Part shown: in pieces, positions 54,056 to 64,000 of the stretch
How the letters are laid out: the number at the start of each line of letters is the position of its first letter
Numbering within the stretch: the first letter of the stretch is position 1
Program-made: the position numbers and the translations under genes
Assembly (NCBI RefSeq): GCF_900117425.1
Contig: NZ_FPEH01000022.1
Span: 19,052 to 83,051 of the forward strand
Origin: Novosphingobium sp. NDB2Meth1
GTDB taxonomy: Bacteria > Pseudomonadota > Alphaproteobacteria > Sphingomonadales > Sphingomonadaceae
Reading direction: 5' to 3'
Length of the DNA stretch: 64,000 bases
Notes under the pieces: generated by a model
Database searches by the model: none
Seen by the model: only the letters and a program-made list of their open reading frames with translations
Told to the model about the DNA's origin: nothing

Positions 54056-55531
54056 TCAATTGCCCGCCAGAGCCCGCGCCACTGCCACCATCGCCTGGGT
54101 GTCGCGCGCGCAATAGGCCCTGAGCGCTTCTTCGAGCGCCTCGCGCCGCAGCGGATCGCAAGCCGGATCGGCGGCCTCGAACCATGCCGCCTGCGCATCG
54201 CCGCCATGCTTTACTTCGAGCGCGCCGTAATCGAGTTCTGCGGCTATGGTCGGGAGCACCGCCTTGATCGACCAGCTTCCGCGCTGGTCGCGATGATACC
54301 AGTGGTTGCGGGCGACAGGCAGAAGATCGACCGTCGCCTCGGCCATTTCTTCCAGACGCGGCGCGAGATCAGGAAAAGCCTTGGCCAGATCGCGCAGCAC
54401 GCTGCGCTCGAAGGCCGCATTGTAGGCGATGATCGTCGCACCTGCGGGGATATGCTCCACCAGCGCCTCCGCACAGGCCCGGCGCGGATCGGTGCCGTCG
54501 CAGCTCAGGAATTCGTGATGGGTCATCCGTCCGCCCCGCCGCTCGAGATGGAGCGAGAACTGGAACGGGATCTGCTGAAAGGGGCGCGTGCCAACCCAGC
54601 GCGGGACGGCGGGCGCGATAGTCTCGAAATCGAGCCGGGCGCGGGGCCAGCCCCAACCCGCCATCGCTTTGCGCGCCCCTTCGGCGTCGTGAAACGGGAT
54701 GCCGTCGCGGGTGGCGGCAAGGATGCGGGCGTGCCGGTCGTTCAGGTCGGCTTCTGCCAGATCGAGCAGATCCTCGACCCCGCGATCCAGCCAGCGCTTG
54801 CCGCCGCCATAGGGGAGCACGGTCACGGGCCATTCCGGGCCCTGCGGCAGGTCGCGGCTGCAATAGGCGGCGAACTCGCAGGCGAAGGGCACGCTGCAAT
54901 GATCGCCCATCTCGCGCTCGGGTTCCTCGCCGGAGAGCGTGGCGCGCGCCTCGGCGACCAATGCCGGGCGGGTGGCAATTGTGCCCTCCAGCTCCGCAAG
55001 CAGATCGGCATCGGTAAACAGCCCGACATAATCGCCCTCGCGGGTGAGGACGAAGCTGGTATCGATGTGGCGGATAGCGGCGCGTTTCAGCTCGATCCCC
55101 GCCTCGCGCATCACCCAGACCTGCGTTGCGAGATCGCCGCGGTGGTAGTCCTTGACCTTGCCCGAACTCTTAACCTCGGCTGCCGCCCAGCCCCCGCCTT
55201 CGACCTTTTCGAGCACATCGACGCGCACCAGCACGCCATCATATTCGAAGGTCGCCTCGAAGATCGGGCCGGGGTGACCGCCGGAAATGAGCGCCGAAGT
55301 CTTGGCCAGCGCCTCGGCAAGCGACGGCGGATCGACCATCACGCCACCCGGATGGAGCGCACAGGCGATTTCGCCCACCGCATTGCCGGTCGCAAATCGT
55401 GCTTCGGCACCCTCGTCCTGCTCAGCCAGCTCTGGACGGTGCGTCGCAAGCCACAGCTTCTTGGGGCATTGCTCGAAGGCGGTGATCTTGGATTTGGAGA
55501 GGCCGAAACGGCGGTTTCGTGTTTGCGTCAT
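54056..55531 (-). CDS. DUF2779: Cas4/RecB-like nuclease plus exonuclease
   Basis: A 491-residue protein in two halves. The N-terminal half is RecB/Cas4-like, with ITAFEQCPKKLWLATHRP and a Cys cluster (CSVPFACEFAAYC) suggesting an iron-sulfur site, and AAEVKSSGKVKDYH as the nuclease core. The C-terminal half is DEDD exonuclease-like: ARLDFETIAPAVPRW, IIAYNAAFERSVLRDLA and YCARDTQAM. It should digest DNA or RNA. ATG at 55531. It precedes the M15-like gene by about 14 bp and is probably in one operon with it and with the HEPN gene upstream. The plus frame 54206-55585 is antisense. Confidence 0.85.
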   Translation of the reverse strand: MTQTRNRRFGLSKSKITAFEQCPKKLWLATHRPELAEQDEGAEARFATGNAVGEIACALHPGGVMVDPPSLAEALAKTSALISGGHPGPIFEATFEYDGVLVRVDVLEKVEGGGWAAAEVKSSGKVKDYHRGDLATQVWVMREAGIELKRAAIRHIDTSFVLTREGDYVGLFTDADLLAELEGTIATRPALVAEARATLSGEEPEREMGDHCSVPFACEFAAYCSRDLPQGPEWPVTVLPYGGGKRWLDRGVEDLLDLAEADLNDRHARILAATRDGIPFHDAEGARKAMAGWGWPRARLDFETIAPAVPRWVGTRPFQQIPFQFSLHLERRGGRMTHHEFLSCDGTDPRRACAEALVEHIPAGATIIAYNAAFERSVLRDLAKAFPDLAPRLEEMAEATVDLLPVARNHWYHRDQRGSWSIKAVLPTIAAELDYGALEVKHGGDAQAAWFEAADPACDPLRREALEEALRAYCARDTQAMVAVARALAGN

Positions 55532-55571
55532 GCCGCGTTTCCTACAAGCCCATCACGACAGAATTGGTCGT

Positions 55572-56288
55572 TCAATCCTCAATGACAGGATACATCGGCA
55601 TCGCCCAGTCCTCATCCGGGTTGTCCATCATCAGGTCGATGAACAGCGGCAGCAGATGGCCGAGGATCGCAGCGCCATCGCGCACTTGTGACCGATTGGC
55701 GGCACTGTTCCAGGTCGCACCGCCATGGAGCAGCTGGTTGCGCAGGACGTAGAGCCTGTCGAACAAGATCGAGAGCACGACTGGCGTGTCGCCGGCCGCC
55801 AGTGCGGCATTGGCAGCGCGCTTGGCCGCCTCGAACGTGATATCCCACCCTGCTCCGCCCGGCAGCCCAGCATGGTGCTTCCAGAACGGCGCAAAGACAT
55901 AGCGATTGTCTAGCAGGATGCGGATTTCCTGAGGGAAGCGCGTCCACAGCGCTTTGTAGAGCCGACCATCTCCATCCAGCCTCACAAGATCGCGGAAGAA
56001 ACCATCAAAGCGTTGGCGCTCATTGGCAACGCCGGACCTACTCCCTGCCCACTCATCGTTATCTAGCGCGCGCTCGAGATCCCCAGCATAAGCGGCGTTG
56101 AACCCGATCCACAGGTGGATGAAGCGTGTATCAAGATCCTCCTCCTCGCGATGGGCGCGCAGAAGCCAACTGAGTGCGCGGTGCACGCGCAAGGTCAGCG
56201 GCAAAGCGAAGCCATCACGAAGTGTGCGTTGTTTGTCCTTGAGGCGTTCGGGGTGGAGCGGATCGGTAGTCGGCATCGCGGCAATCAT
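55572..56288 (-). CDS. HEPN-domain protein, candidate RNase
   Basis: A 238-residue helical protein. It carries the HEPN motif Rx(4-6)H as LRNQLLHGGATWNSAANRSQ in the C-terminal half, preceded by FDRLYV, and an N-terminal segment DLDTRFIHLWIGFNAAYAGD typical of Apea/RiboL-like HEPN families. HEPN proteins often cut RNA in toxin or defence settings. The start is uncertain: 56288 and 56276 are ATGs, and a GTG at 56369 gives a longer frame with no better site. It lies 41 bp upstream of DUF2779, divergent from the next gene. Confidence 0.65.
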   Translation of the reverse strand: MIAAMPTTDPLHPERLKDKQRTLRDGFALPLTLRVHRALSWLLRAHREEEDLDTRFIHLWIGFNAAYAGDLERALDNDEWAGSRSGVANERQRFDGFFRDLVRLDGDGRLYKALWTRFPQEIRILLDNRYVFAPFWKHHAGLPGGAGWDITFEAAKRAANAALAAGDTPVVLSILFDRLYVLRNQLLHGGATWNSAANRSQVRDGAAILGHLLPLFIDLMMDNPDEDWAMPMYPVIED

Positions 56289-56458
56289 TGCGCCAGAAGG
56301 TTCGATCCGACAATATTTATCTCGTTTTCCCAGATGCTTCCAGTTAGCGTCTTGCGAATGATGGAACACAGAAGGACGCGGGCGACCAGATTTGTCGCAA
56401 CTATGATCGAAAGTCTTCCCGGTACTTGCTTAGCCCGATTCCGCGGAGATATTTTCTG

Positions 56459-57211
56459 ATGCACGAAATCACGATGGCCGGCCCCTCGGATGATTTCCTC
56501 GCTATGTGGAAAGCGGCTGGCAATCGCATCCAAAGCTTCTTTGAGGACGGGTTGCAAAGCTGGCTCAAGGTCGACCCGCGCCCGCCGTTTCTCGAACACC
56601 TCTCGTTCCGACTTGGTAACCAAGTGTTCTTCCTTCGAATGGAGGATGTCGAGGAGCAGGCCGAGGTGCCAGGGAACCGTGAGGGCCTTGAGTTGGTGGC
56701 AGAAGGCTGGAACGGCTATCCCTGCCTCATGCCCATGCGCCGAACCTTGAGGGGGTGGGAGCCTGCCCGACCGGGCTGGGGTTTGATCGACCTGCGGCAC
56801 GGCGGAAGCATCAATCCCGCGATGTTGGTAACCGAAGAACCTGTCGCAATGACCGACTGGGAGTTGCTCGACTTCGCGGTGCAGGTGGTTCGGAACGACT
56901 TGAAGGGGCGCGGCTACGATATCGTGTCTACGCACTCAAATCCGCAAGTCGATCCGAACATCTGGTTCGTCGCCGACATCGCAAAGGGGCCGGAATGGGT
57001 GGTTGTACGCGCAGCCCGCTTCCCTGACCAGAAAGCCCGCACCCCCGCCAACCTCAACGCCATCGCAAGGAACGTCGCGCACATAAGCGGGAGTGGCCAC
57101 TTCGCATCTGTCGCCTTCGCCGGGCTCAAGGACTCGCAAGGGTTGCTCTGGCGCGGGCATGGCCTGGAGGTGGGGTTTGACGGGCTCGAGCCAATAGCCC
57201 GGGCGCACTGA
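56459..57211 (+). CDS. Unknown 250-aa protein, divergent from HEPN gene
   Basis: A 250-residue soluble protein starting MHEITMAGPSDDFLAMWKAA, with FLEHLSFRLGNQVFFLRMED, a domain with many aromatic residues, and GPEWVVVRAARFPDQ. No motif is recognised. GGAG lies about twelve bases before the ATG. The start might instead be at 56474. It is 25 bp before the DUF429 gene and probably co-transcribed with it. Confidence 0.6.
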   Translation: MHEITMAGPSDDFLAMWKAAGNRIQSFFEDGLQSWLKVDPRPPFLEHLSFRLGNQVFFLRMEDVEEQAEVPGNREGLELVAEGWNGYPCLMPMRRTLRGWEPARPGWGLIDLRHGGSINPAMLVTEEPVAMTDWELLDFAVQVVRNDLKGRGYDIVSTHSNPQVDPNIWFVADIAKGPEWVVVRAARFPDQKARTPANLNAIARNVAHISGSGHFASVAFAGLKDSQGLLWRGHGLEVGFDGLEPIARAH

Positions 57212-57236
57212 CAGTCTTCGGAGGAGCCACAGGGCA

Positions 57237-58142
57237 ATGCGAACAGTGCTCGGAATAGATGCGGCGTGGACTCAGAAAAACGCTTCTGGGGTTGCGGTGG
57301 CGATCGAAGAGGAAAACGGATGGCAGCTTAAGGGCGCATGGCCGTCTGTCGCTCACTTCCTCGCCGAAGCTCATGGGCAGCCCTCCCCCGAGAAGGCGTC
57401 GGGAGGTGTGGCCTGCGCTGATGAGCTACTTGCCGCAACCAGCGCGCTCGCAGGTAATGCACCTGATCTGGTGGCGATCGACATGCCCATGGCGCTGAAA
57501 CGGATTACGAGCCGGCGCGGGTCGGACCAAGCAATCTCTCGTGCCTACGGCGCGAAATGGTGTGCAGCGCACACCCCCAGTGCGTCGCGCCCAGGTCCGA
57601 TCAGTGACCGCCTCCGGCGAGAGTTCGAAGACGCGGGATATGGCCTGTGCATTAGCGAGATCACCACTCCCGGCTTGATCGAAGTCTATCCGCATCCGGC
57701 ATTGGTGGAGCTGTGCGACGAACCAAAACGCCTGCCCTACAAGGTCGGGAAGATGCGCTCATACTGGCCCAAGGCAAGCCCGGCGCATCGCCGTCTCCTT
57801 TTGTCCGGCGAATGGAGCGCGATTGGAGCAGTGCTCGAACCCTATCTCCAAGGGTCTGAAGCGTATTGCAGCACTTTCGACTTAACCCCCAAGCAGTTGA
57901 AGGCGCAGGAGGACATGATCGACGCGATTGTCTGCTGCATCTGCGCGATCCGGGCCCTGAATGACGGGGCCAAGCCACTTCGTGACGACGAAAGCTCTGC
58001 TATCTGGGTGCCGCTTGCTGACCCGGTTCTCCAGTCGAAGACATTGTTGCCAAGTAGTCCGCACTCGGCACGCGCACAGGTGCGCCGAGAAGTATTTCAC
58101 GACAATATGCTAGAGGACCCGTACCTTGCGAAACTCGTCTAG
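57237..58142 (+). CDS. DUF429 predicted RNase H-fold protein
   Basis: A 301-residue protein with DUF429 motifs: LGIDAAWTQKNASGVAVA, DLVAIDMPMALK, EVYPHPALVELC and a helical end (DMIDAIVCCICAIRALNDG). The acidic Asp residues at IDAAW, IDMP and the later DAIVC match an RNase H-like active site. DUF429 proteins are mostly uncharacterised nuclease-like enzymes. GAGGAGC before the ATG at 57237 is a good ribosome site. It ends 49 bp before the giant gene and is likely in the same unit. Confidence 0.82.
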   Translation: MRTVLGIDAAWTQKNASGVAVAIEEENGWQLKGAWPSVAHFLAEAHGQPSPEKASGGVACADELLAATSALAGNAPDLVAIDMPMALKRITSRRGSDQAISRAYGAKWCAAHTPSASRPGPISDRLRREFEDAGYGLCISEITTPGLIEVYPHPALVELCDEPKRLPYKVGKMRSYWPKASPAHRRLLLSGEWSAIGAVLEPYLQGSEAYCSTFDLTPKQLKAQEDMIDAIVCCICAIRALNDGAKPLRDDESSAIWVPLADPVLQSKTLLPSSPHSARAQVRREVFHDNMLEDPYLAKLV

Positions 58143-58190
58143 CGTGACCGGTTTGGTTTCAATTCAATATCAGGCTGAGGAAAGCTTGGC

Positions 58191-61100
58191 ATGACTACGG
58201 CAGAACAAGCTGCATTTGGCGGCGAAGAGATGAATTTTAGGTCGACCGGACTTGTCCACACGGTCACCAGCGACATCAAAGCTCTACAGCGGAACCTTCG
58301 TGAGAGTTACGGCTCCGGGTTCACTATCTTCAAAGAGCTGCTGCAGAATGCTGATGATGCAGGCGCCACCACTTTGGCGCTGGTTGCGCATGACGGCTTT
58401 AGCGAAGCAACAAATCCCCTTTTGCGCGCCCCTGGGCTTGTGGTTGCCAATAATGGAGTGGTCTTAGCGAAGCACATGGATGGCATCACTCTGGCCAGCG
58501 GAGGAAGTAAGGCCGATGAGCGTGTCGCAGTAGGACGTTTTGGGCTGGGGCAGAAGTCTGTCTATCACCTGTGCGATGCCTTTTTCGCGCTGGGCTGGGT
58601 AACGGACAACGAAGACAAACCGAATCTTTTGCTAATGAACCCTTGGGCGGGCATGCCAGAAGCCCAAACCGCCAGCAGTGAATGGCAAGCACTGACACTT
58701 CAAGACAAAGAGGTCCTTCTCAAGGCGGCCAAAGTGATCGCTGGATCACAAGGAATGGTCCTGTTTCTGCCACTGCGAACGACCAAATTGCGTCCAGGCC
58801 CGATGGCATGTTTATCCGAAAGCAATTGGGATCCGGACACCGCCATAGATGATATATTGGCCGGGGAGGAATTGTCCGTTACCCTGTGCTGTCTGCGCAA
58901 GCTTGAGACCGTGCGCATAGTTCGTCGAAATGGCGTCGAGCGGTTAATCAACTTAAGCAAGGGTGCCCGCCGATTGGCAGGCCCCGACACCACAGTGCAT
59001 GAAACTGTGATTGCTGGCGCGGTAACTGGGGTTGGACGAGAAGTTTCTTTTTCAGGCCGGCAACAATGGGCGCGCCAGGGCTTCGCAGAAGGCTTACTCG
59101 AACAGCCCGGTTGGACGCCGGATTACACTCTGGATCACAAGCCCATCCCGCCAAAGGCTGATCCTCACGGTGCAGTGATTGTGTGCCGGAAGGAGGCCGA
59201 GAAAATCCCGGCGCGGCTGACGGTCAGAAACGCTGTCTACCTGCCGCTTGGAGAGCCGCTTGAGTCCTTGGACCTTGATGCTGGAAATCAGGACATCGAG
59301 CTCGTCCTACATGGCTATTTCTTCGTGTCTTCTGACCGCAAAACGCTACGACAAGACGATCACATAGAAGCACGTTGGAACGATGCGTTACGACGCGAAG
59401 CAACCCTCCCTCTCGTTCTGGATGCCCTAGCCGATGCTCTCCCTGCGCTGAACGGGGATCAGGAACGTTATGCAGTGGTCCGTGCCTTGAGCGCCACCCG
59501 CCACCAGTGGTGGATGAAGTATGGCGCTGATGCTTGTTGCGGACGGGCACTTGCGCGGTGCTCGACTGGCCAAAGGCCACCCGACTGGCAGGTGGTGCAG
59601 GCTGATGCACTGCGTCCTGTGCCAGTGGGCATTGCGACCACGCTCCCGCGGCTAAAGGAGGCAATCCAAGATCTGGAAGCCTGGTGCATCGCTCGGCGGT
59701 TGATGCTCTGCTTTGGTTCGGTGCTGGCAGAAGCCCCACCGTTCTGGCCTGACGGAGAACTCGCAGAGCTTGTGAGAAAAGCTGGCCCGGCGACTTTTAC
59801 GAGAGGCCCGGTCGCGGAGACCATGGGCGCGCTGTTGGAAGGCCAAGGAGGCCCGCAGACCCGTGAGGCTCTGGCCGATCAATTGCGCTTGGCCTGTGCC
59901 GACCCTGATTCAAGTTTCGCTCCGACAGAGCGCCTCAAGACCATCGTTCGGCACCTGCCGCCAGAACAGTTGCTCTTGCTTCCGCCATCGGTCGAGAACC
60001 GGTCCGTAATGGCCGCGCTGGCTAATCAGGCCCTGCCAGTGAAGTCGATCTGGTTGGACGCCGCCGTAGCGCAGCAGCCAACTATAAACCTTAGCAACGC
60101 CGTAGCCTTGCTCAGCGCTCTGGAGCCTTTGCTGCTCCAAGGTGGGCAAGTGAGCCTACAAGCCGCGACAATGGTGCTTCACGTCTTGCGCCACGGCCCG
60201 CGAATCGACGAGCTCGCGCGAAACGATACGGGACGATACCTGAAGGTCATTCCAGCCCGTCAAATGCAAAGTGCGGCGACAGAACGCCTGTCGCTGGAAA
60301 CAGTCATTACCTTGCAAAACAATGGTTTGCTTTTCGACCCAGCGCCCAACAAGGAATTGGACTTGTTGGCTGAGGCGGTTGCTGCACCAGCCATTTATAA
60401 GCTGGACTTGCGCGATGGAGGGATCGAGGGTTGCGCGTCGGCCAAACGCAAGGAAAGCTTAGTGGCCGTCCTTCAACGGGCACAGAGCTTTGGTGACCCA
60501 GGCAAGTGCGGTGAGCTTGCAGAACTGCTTCGTGAAAATGCCCCGACCGAGGTACTGCGGCGGCTCGTCACACAGGATGCCGAGCTAGACGGCGATGTAG
60601 AACTCGTCGAGTTGACCGGCTTCGGCGATACGCTTGATGGGCTAGTCGATCGTCTTTGTCCGAACCGTAATGTGCGCCTCATTTCGTCGGCTACTGCGGA
60701 GGAGCTTCACAAAGTTCGCGCGAAAATTGGCCTCAAACCCTTGGATGTTGCATTGTTGGGGAAGTGGCTGAACGATGCGTGTTCCGAGGGAACACTGCCA
60801 CACATTGACGCGGCGACTGCGCAGGCTCTGCTCGCTTCGAACATTGATGATACTGTTCTGAAGTACCTACCGCTCAACCGCTGTCTCGGCGAAGACACAC
60901 TTCATCCGGCGATAGCCCTGTTCCGCGGCCAGCGCTCGCAGGTTCCAGCAAGCCTCGCCAGCTTTGCTAGGCTGGCCGATCTCTGGCCAGATCAAGCCGC
61001 TAGCGCTCGGCAGAACCTACTGATCGAGAAATGGGGGCCAGAAGCGATCATCCGCTCAGCACTCGCAGCACCCCAACCGGAGATGTTCACCGCAGAAATC

Positions 61101-63941
61101 TGTGATGTACTCAAGGGACCCGGCGGTGTTGCCGTCGACCTGATTGAAATGCTGGCGGAGGCGGCGTGGATCGGCGTTGAGGGACAGGCATGGAGGCCCC
61201 TGCAAGTACTGGATTTGCCGCTTGACGCTGAACAGGCTTGGACTGAGCTGGCTGGCGGTTGCGGCAGCTTTTTGAAATCCAGTCAACTTCCAACCTGCTT
61301 ACGCGACGATAACGTACGTGTGCGCTTGGAGAACATCTTGCCCAGCAAGCATGCTTCGTTCTCAATGGCGCTGAAAACCTTGGGCGAATCCGGTATCGCA
61401 GGTCTATGCCTTGATGCAGCTAGTCATCTTCCCGACCTGCGTCGCATAGCACAAACCGGAGCAATGCTCGGGGCGGATGCCCGAAACGGGGGCGTGTGGT
61501 CGTTGCTCGCTTCGGCTCTAAGGGAAGACTTTTCCGATCCCGAGATGATCGCTCTAGCCGCAGCCTTGCGCGCCCCAGAGACTGCGACAATCGTAACTCA
61601 GATGAACGCCCTCGCCGAGCTGGCAGAGGAGCGCGTGCATGAACAGGTGGCACGCCGCCTGCATCTCGCTGCTTTCCAGGCCAATGTTGCGAACTTGGGC
61701 GACAACGCTGGCTATCTTCCAGCAGATCTCCTCGTTCTAAACGCCGACGACCGCTTCGTGAGGTCAGATGCCGTGGCATACGACGCCGCCGGTCTTGCAT
61801 CCGCTGCCCTTCTCGACAGGCGCTATGCCGCTTTACTCAATATCCGGGAAGACGCCGTCGTTCTGCCTGCCGTTGGGGAAACCAAGATGCCGCTGGCAGC
61901 GGCGCTTGAGCGCACTTTCGGCCCGCTCGTTAAGCATGATCTTGGAGATGGCATCCTGCTTGCACTTGCAATGTCAGGTCGGGGGGCAGAAATCCGCGAC
62001 CTCGCCAGTAGATGGCAGGGGCAGCATACCTTCGACCGAATCATCTATGATCTTGATCAGGTGCCTGCAGACCTCAAACTTGATCCCTTGACCATACCCA
62101 AACGCCTCGAGGAACTGCGGTTTGAAGTCAGCTTTCCCGAGGGCGGCACAGCTTTAGTCTATTCACTCGCAGGTACGGCCTTCAAAGCCCCACTTTCGGG
62201 CCGGGGGGAGGCGTTGCTGATCCAGTGCCGCCAGCGCGAAAGGGCTCCGCAAGACATTCAGGCCCGCTCGGTTTGCTGGGACTTGGTGCTGGGCGATGTC
62301 GAACCAGCGAGTACCGATCATGCCAAAGCCTTGTTGCGCCAATTCATGTATGCGCTTGCGCCGGCGCTGCTGCTGGGCATGCCCTCCCAGCGTCAGGCGC
62401 TTCTGGAACAGTTGGACAGCTACTTCGCCAGCAACCAGCGCTCGCTGGATGATGCGCGTCGGGAGCTGCGCGATGTTCTATATGACAGGCTGGAGGGGAT
62501 CCGGGCTGGCAAGGTAATCCGTGAAGCTGTCGCGGACTTTCATCGCATCAAGTATGGAGACCTCGAAGGCGCGCGTGATGCCTTGTGGGATGCCGCCCAA
62601 TCACCGCAAGGTGCTGCCGAATTGCTCGACGCGATGCGCGTCAAGATCGCGGAGATGGGCTATCGCCCGGACCGAGTCCTATTCGAGCTTTATCAGAACG
62701 CTGTCGATGCTCAGGCACAATGGCATGGGAGCGGCAAAGTCCAAATCGAGGCGAGGCGTGATGATGATGGGACGATCAACCTCATCCGTCTCATCCACTG
62801 GGGCCGACCGATCAACCAGCCTGGCCCCGACCGAACCAAAGCCGACAACGAGGGCCATGAGCGCGACCTTTCGAATATGCTCGCGGTCAGCCACTCTGCC
62901 AAGGAAGGCGACGCTATCACAGGGCGTTTTGGACTGGGGTTCAAGACCGTGCACATGCTTTCGGATAGTGTCGGGCTGGCCAGCGCCGGGGTGATCCTCC
63001 GTATCGCCGGTGGAATGGTGCCGGTTGCCTGGGATGAGGGGGAGGCAGAAGCTCGTCCCTACAACGACCGTGGCCGCAAGGCGACGTTGATCGACATTCC
63101 GATAGCTGATGATCGCCGAGCAGAAGCCACCGCAGCATGGGAAGCCTTTTGCGCTGCCGCTCCAGTGCTCGCCGCCCTGGGTCGCGGCGGGGAGATCAGC
63201 CTGATTAACGGAACAGAACCAGTTGACACCTTCGGCAATGATGTCCGCCCACTAATCGATGGCGTAGCAGCCGTGTCTCTGGATCGTGGGCGGCAGGCAC
63301 TGCGGTTCGACGTTGGCGAACGCTTCAGACTGTTCGTCGCTCTCGGCCGCAACGGACCTCATGCTTTTCCCAGGGAAGTCGCCCAATTCTGGCATCTCGT
63401 CCCCTTGATGGGCATTTCCCGCAATGGCGCATGGCTCATGGAGGGACCATTTCCGGTCGACCCTGGCCGCAGTCATTTTTCCGGCTCAGCCGAGGAAAAC
63501 GAAGCACTATTCGCTCGGCTCGGCCAACGGCTCGCGGAACGACTGGTCGCGCTGCATGAGGCCAGTGAAACGAAATGGTGCGATTTGGCCCGCCAGCTTA
63601 ACGCCAGTCCGGACGGCAAGGATGCCTTCTGGCAGGCCCTCATTGCACAATTCGTTCCTGATCTGGACTCGGGCGCACCCCAGAGAAAGCTCCATCGGCA
63701 CGGCGGCGGGATTGCCCAAGTGCTAGGGCAATGCGCGCTGGTGCCGCTGGCCTTTGAAGGAAACAGCTGCGCGGCAGATGTTGCATGGCGGCTCGAAGGC
63801 GCACTGGCCGACCCGCGCGTTTACAAGCTGCTCCAGAGTTGGTCTGCACTCGACCCATTTCGCCAAAGCCTCAGGTCGTGTCCCACGGGGTGGTGTAGGA
63901 AGGTTTCTCTGAGAGGGTGGCCACCGTCGATCTTCTGGTAG
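58191..63941 (+). pseudogene. Giant twin-GHKL sacsin-like protein, cut by IS256-type element
   Basis: A frame of 1916 codons. Residues 1-200 have a GHKL ATPase: FKELLQNADDAGATT with N-box (48-61) and VGRFGLGQKSVYH (114-126). A second GHKL occurs near 1490-1720: ELYQNAVDAQ and GRFGLGFKTVHM. The middle is helical and Leu/Ala-rich. This matches sacsin-like ATP-binding proteins. At about 63873, after DPFRQSL, the sequence becomes that of an insertion element, so the last ~22 residues (CPTGWCRKVSLRG and on) are foreign and the native C-terminus is missing from this copy. The original may be longer. It follows the DUF429 gene in the same direction. Confidence 0.85.
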
Positions 63942-64000
63942 GGTTCGGATGCGAACTCGAACCTGGAGAAGAAGACGATGACCGACGACAGAATGGCCCT
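63874..64000 (+). mobile_element. Left end of IS256-family insertion sequence
   Basis: From about 63874 the sequence changes from coding for the giant ATPase to a noncoding leader (GGTCGTGTCCCACGGGGTGG, then GAGAGGGTGGCCACCG), followed by the start of a transposase. The exact left terminus cannot be fixed without the other end; IS256-family elements usually duplicate 8-9 bp of target. The right end lies outside the window. Confidence 0.7.
63978..64000 (+). CDS. IS256-family transposase, N-terminal fragment
   Basis: Seven complete codons (MTDDRMA) are visible before the window ends. This N-terminus is the one I know from IS256-type Mutator-like DDE transposases (MTDDRMALVELLQKSG). GGAGAAGAAG precedes the ATG. 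Only family can be suggested; no active site is in view. Confidence 0.65.

Noticed and set aside
54206..55585. 459-residue plus-strand open frame
   Set aside because: It is antisense to the DUF2779 gene, has biased His/Arg/Gly composition and no ribosome site or family; high-GC third positions on the other strand explain it.
1..64000. tRNA, rRNA, integrase or att sites
   Set aside because: None could be recognised by eye; absence should be checked with dedicated searches.

Overview
The window is high-GC DNA with the codon use and gene content of an alphaproteobacterium. A sphingomonad (Sphingomonadales: Sphingobium, Novosphingobium, Sphingopyxis or Erythrobacter relatives) is the best guess. 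This rests on recalled gene families and synteny (a complete F-type transfer operon beside metal-resistance and defence genes), not on a marker gene, so species cannot be given. No tRNA, rRNA, replication gene, integrase, relaxase or coupling protein was recognised. The layout fits a conjugative plasmid or integrative conjugative element carrying a very large cargo of anti-phage or DNA-processing genes.

Region 1 (1-3341) is a metal-response cassette. It has a His-rich secreted peptide cut by the left edge, an SRPBCC-DUF3703 fusion, a six-TM cation efflux pump and a divergent MerR regulator with a textbook operator in a 19-bp spacer promoter. These are followed by a YnfA-like membrane protein, a terminator hairpin, and two small secreted Cys-rich proteins. 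One of those is only 49 residues, with three Cys-Cys pairs.

Region 2 (3342-6591) is a transition zone. It holds an AT-richer intergenic stretch, a periplasmic lytic transglycosylase, three unknown minus-strand genes, and an exact seven-unit, 22-bp tandem array built on CCACGTGGT directly before the transfer operon.

Region 3 (6592-25338) is one tightly overlapped F-type type IV secretion operon: traA, L, E, K, B, dsbC-like, V, C, orf117, trbI, S26 peptidase (traF of RP4 type), W, orf92, U, trbC, N, orf125, traF, H, G. Most junctions are ATGA or GTGA overlaps. TraI and TraD homologues are not in the window.

Region 4 (25385-64000) is a defence or genome-maintenance island. In order it has:
- a GntR-like regulator and unknown genes
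- a NucS-like nuclease
- a minus-strand sbcD-sbcC-GHKL/HExxH operon with a divergent WYL repressor and an AT-rich palindrome between them
- a CoiA-like nuclease and an SNase-like protein
- a four-gene expanded type III restriction set (PLD-SNF2 helicase, DUF4391, Mod, Res)
- a four-gene McrBC operon with an extra nuclease and a WYL regulator
- an M15-like peptidase overlapping a DUF2779 nuclease/exonuclease operon, and a HEPN protein
- an unknown gene and a DUF429 protein
- a giant twin-GHKL sacsin-like gene cut by an IS256-family insertion at the right edge.

The strongest candidates for something undescribed are the SbcCD plus GHKL-metalloprotease operon, the twin-GHKL giant protein with its upstream neighbours, the 7 x 22 bp array, and the Cys-pair microprotein. 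Functions of the island are inferred from domains and clustering, not shown.
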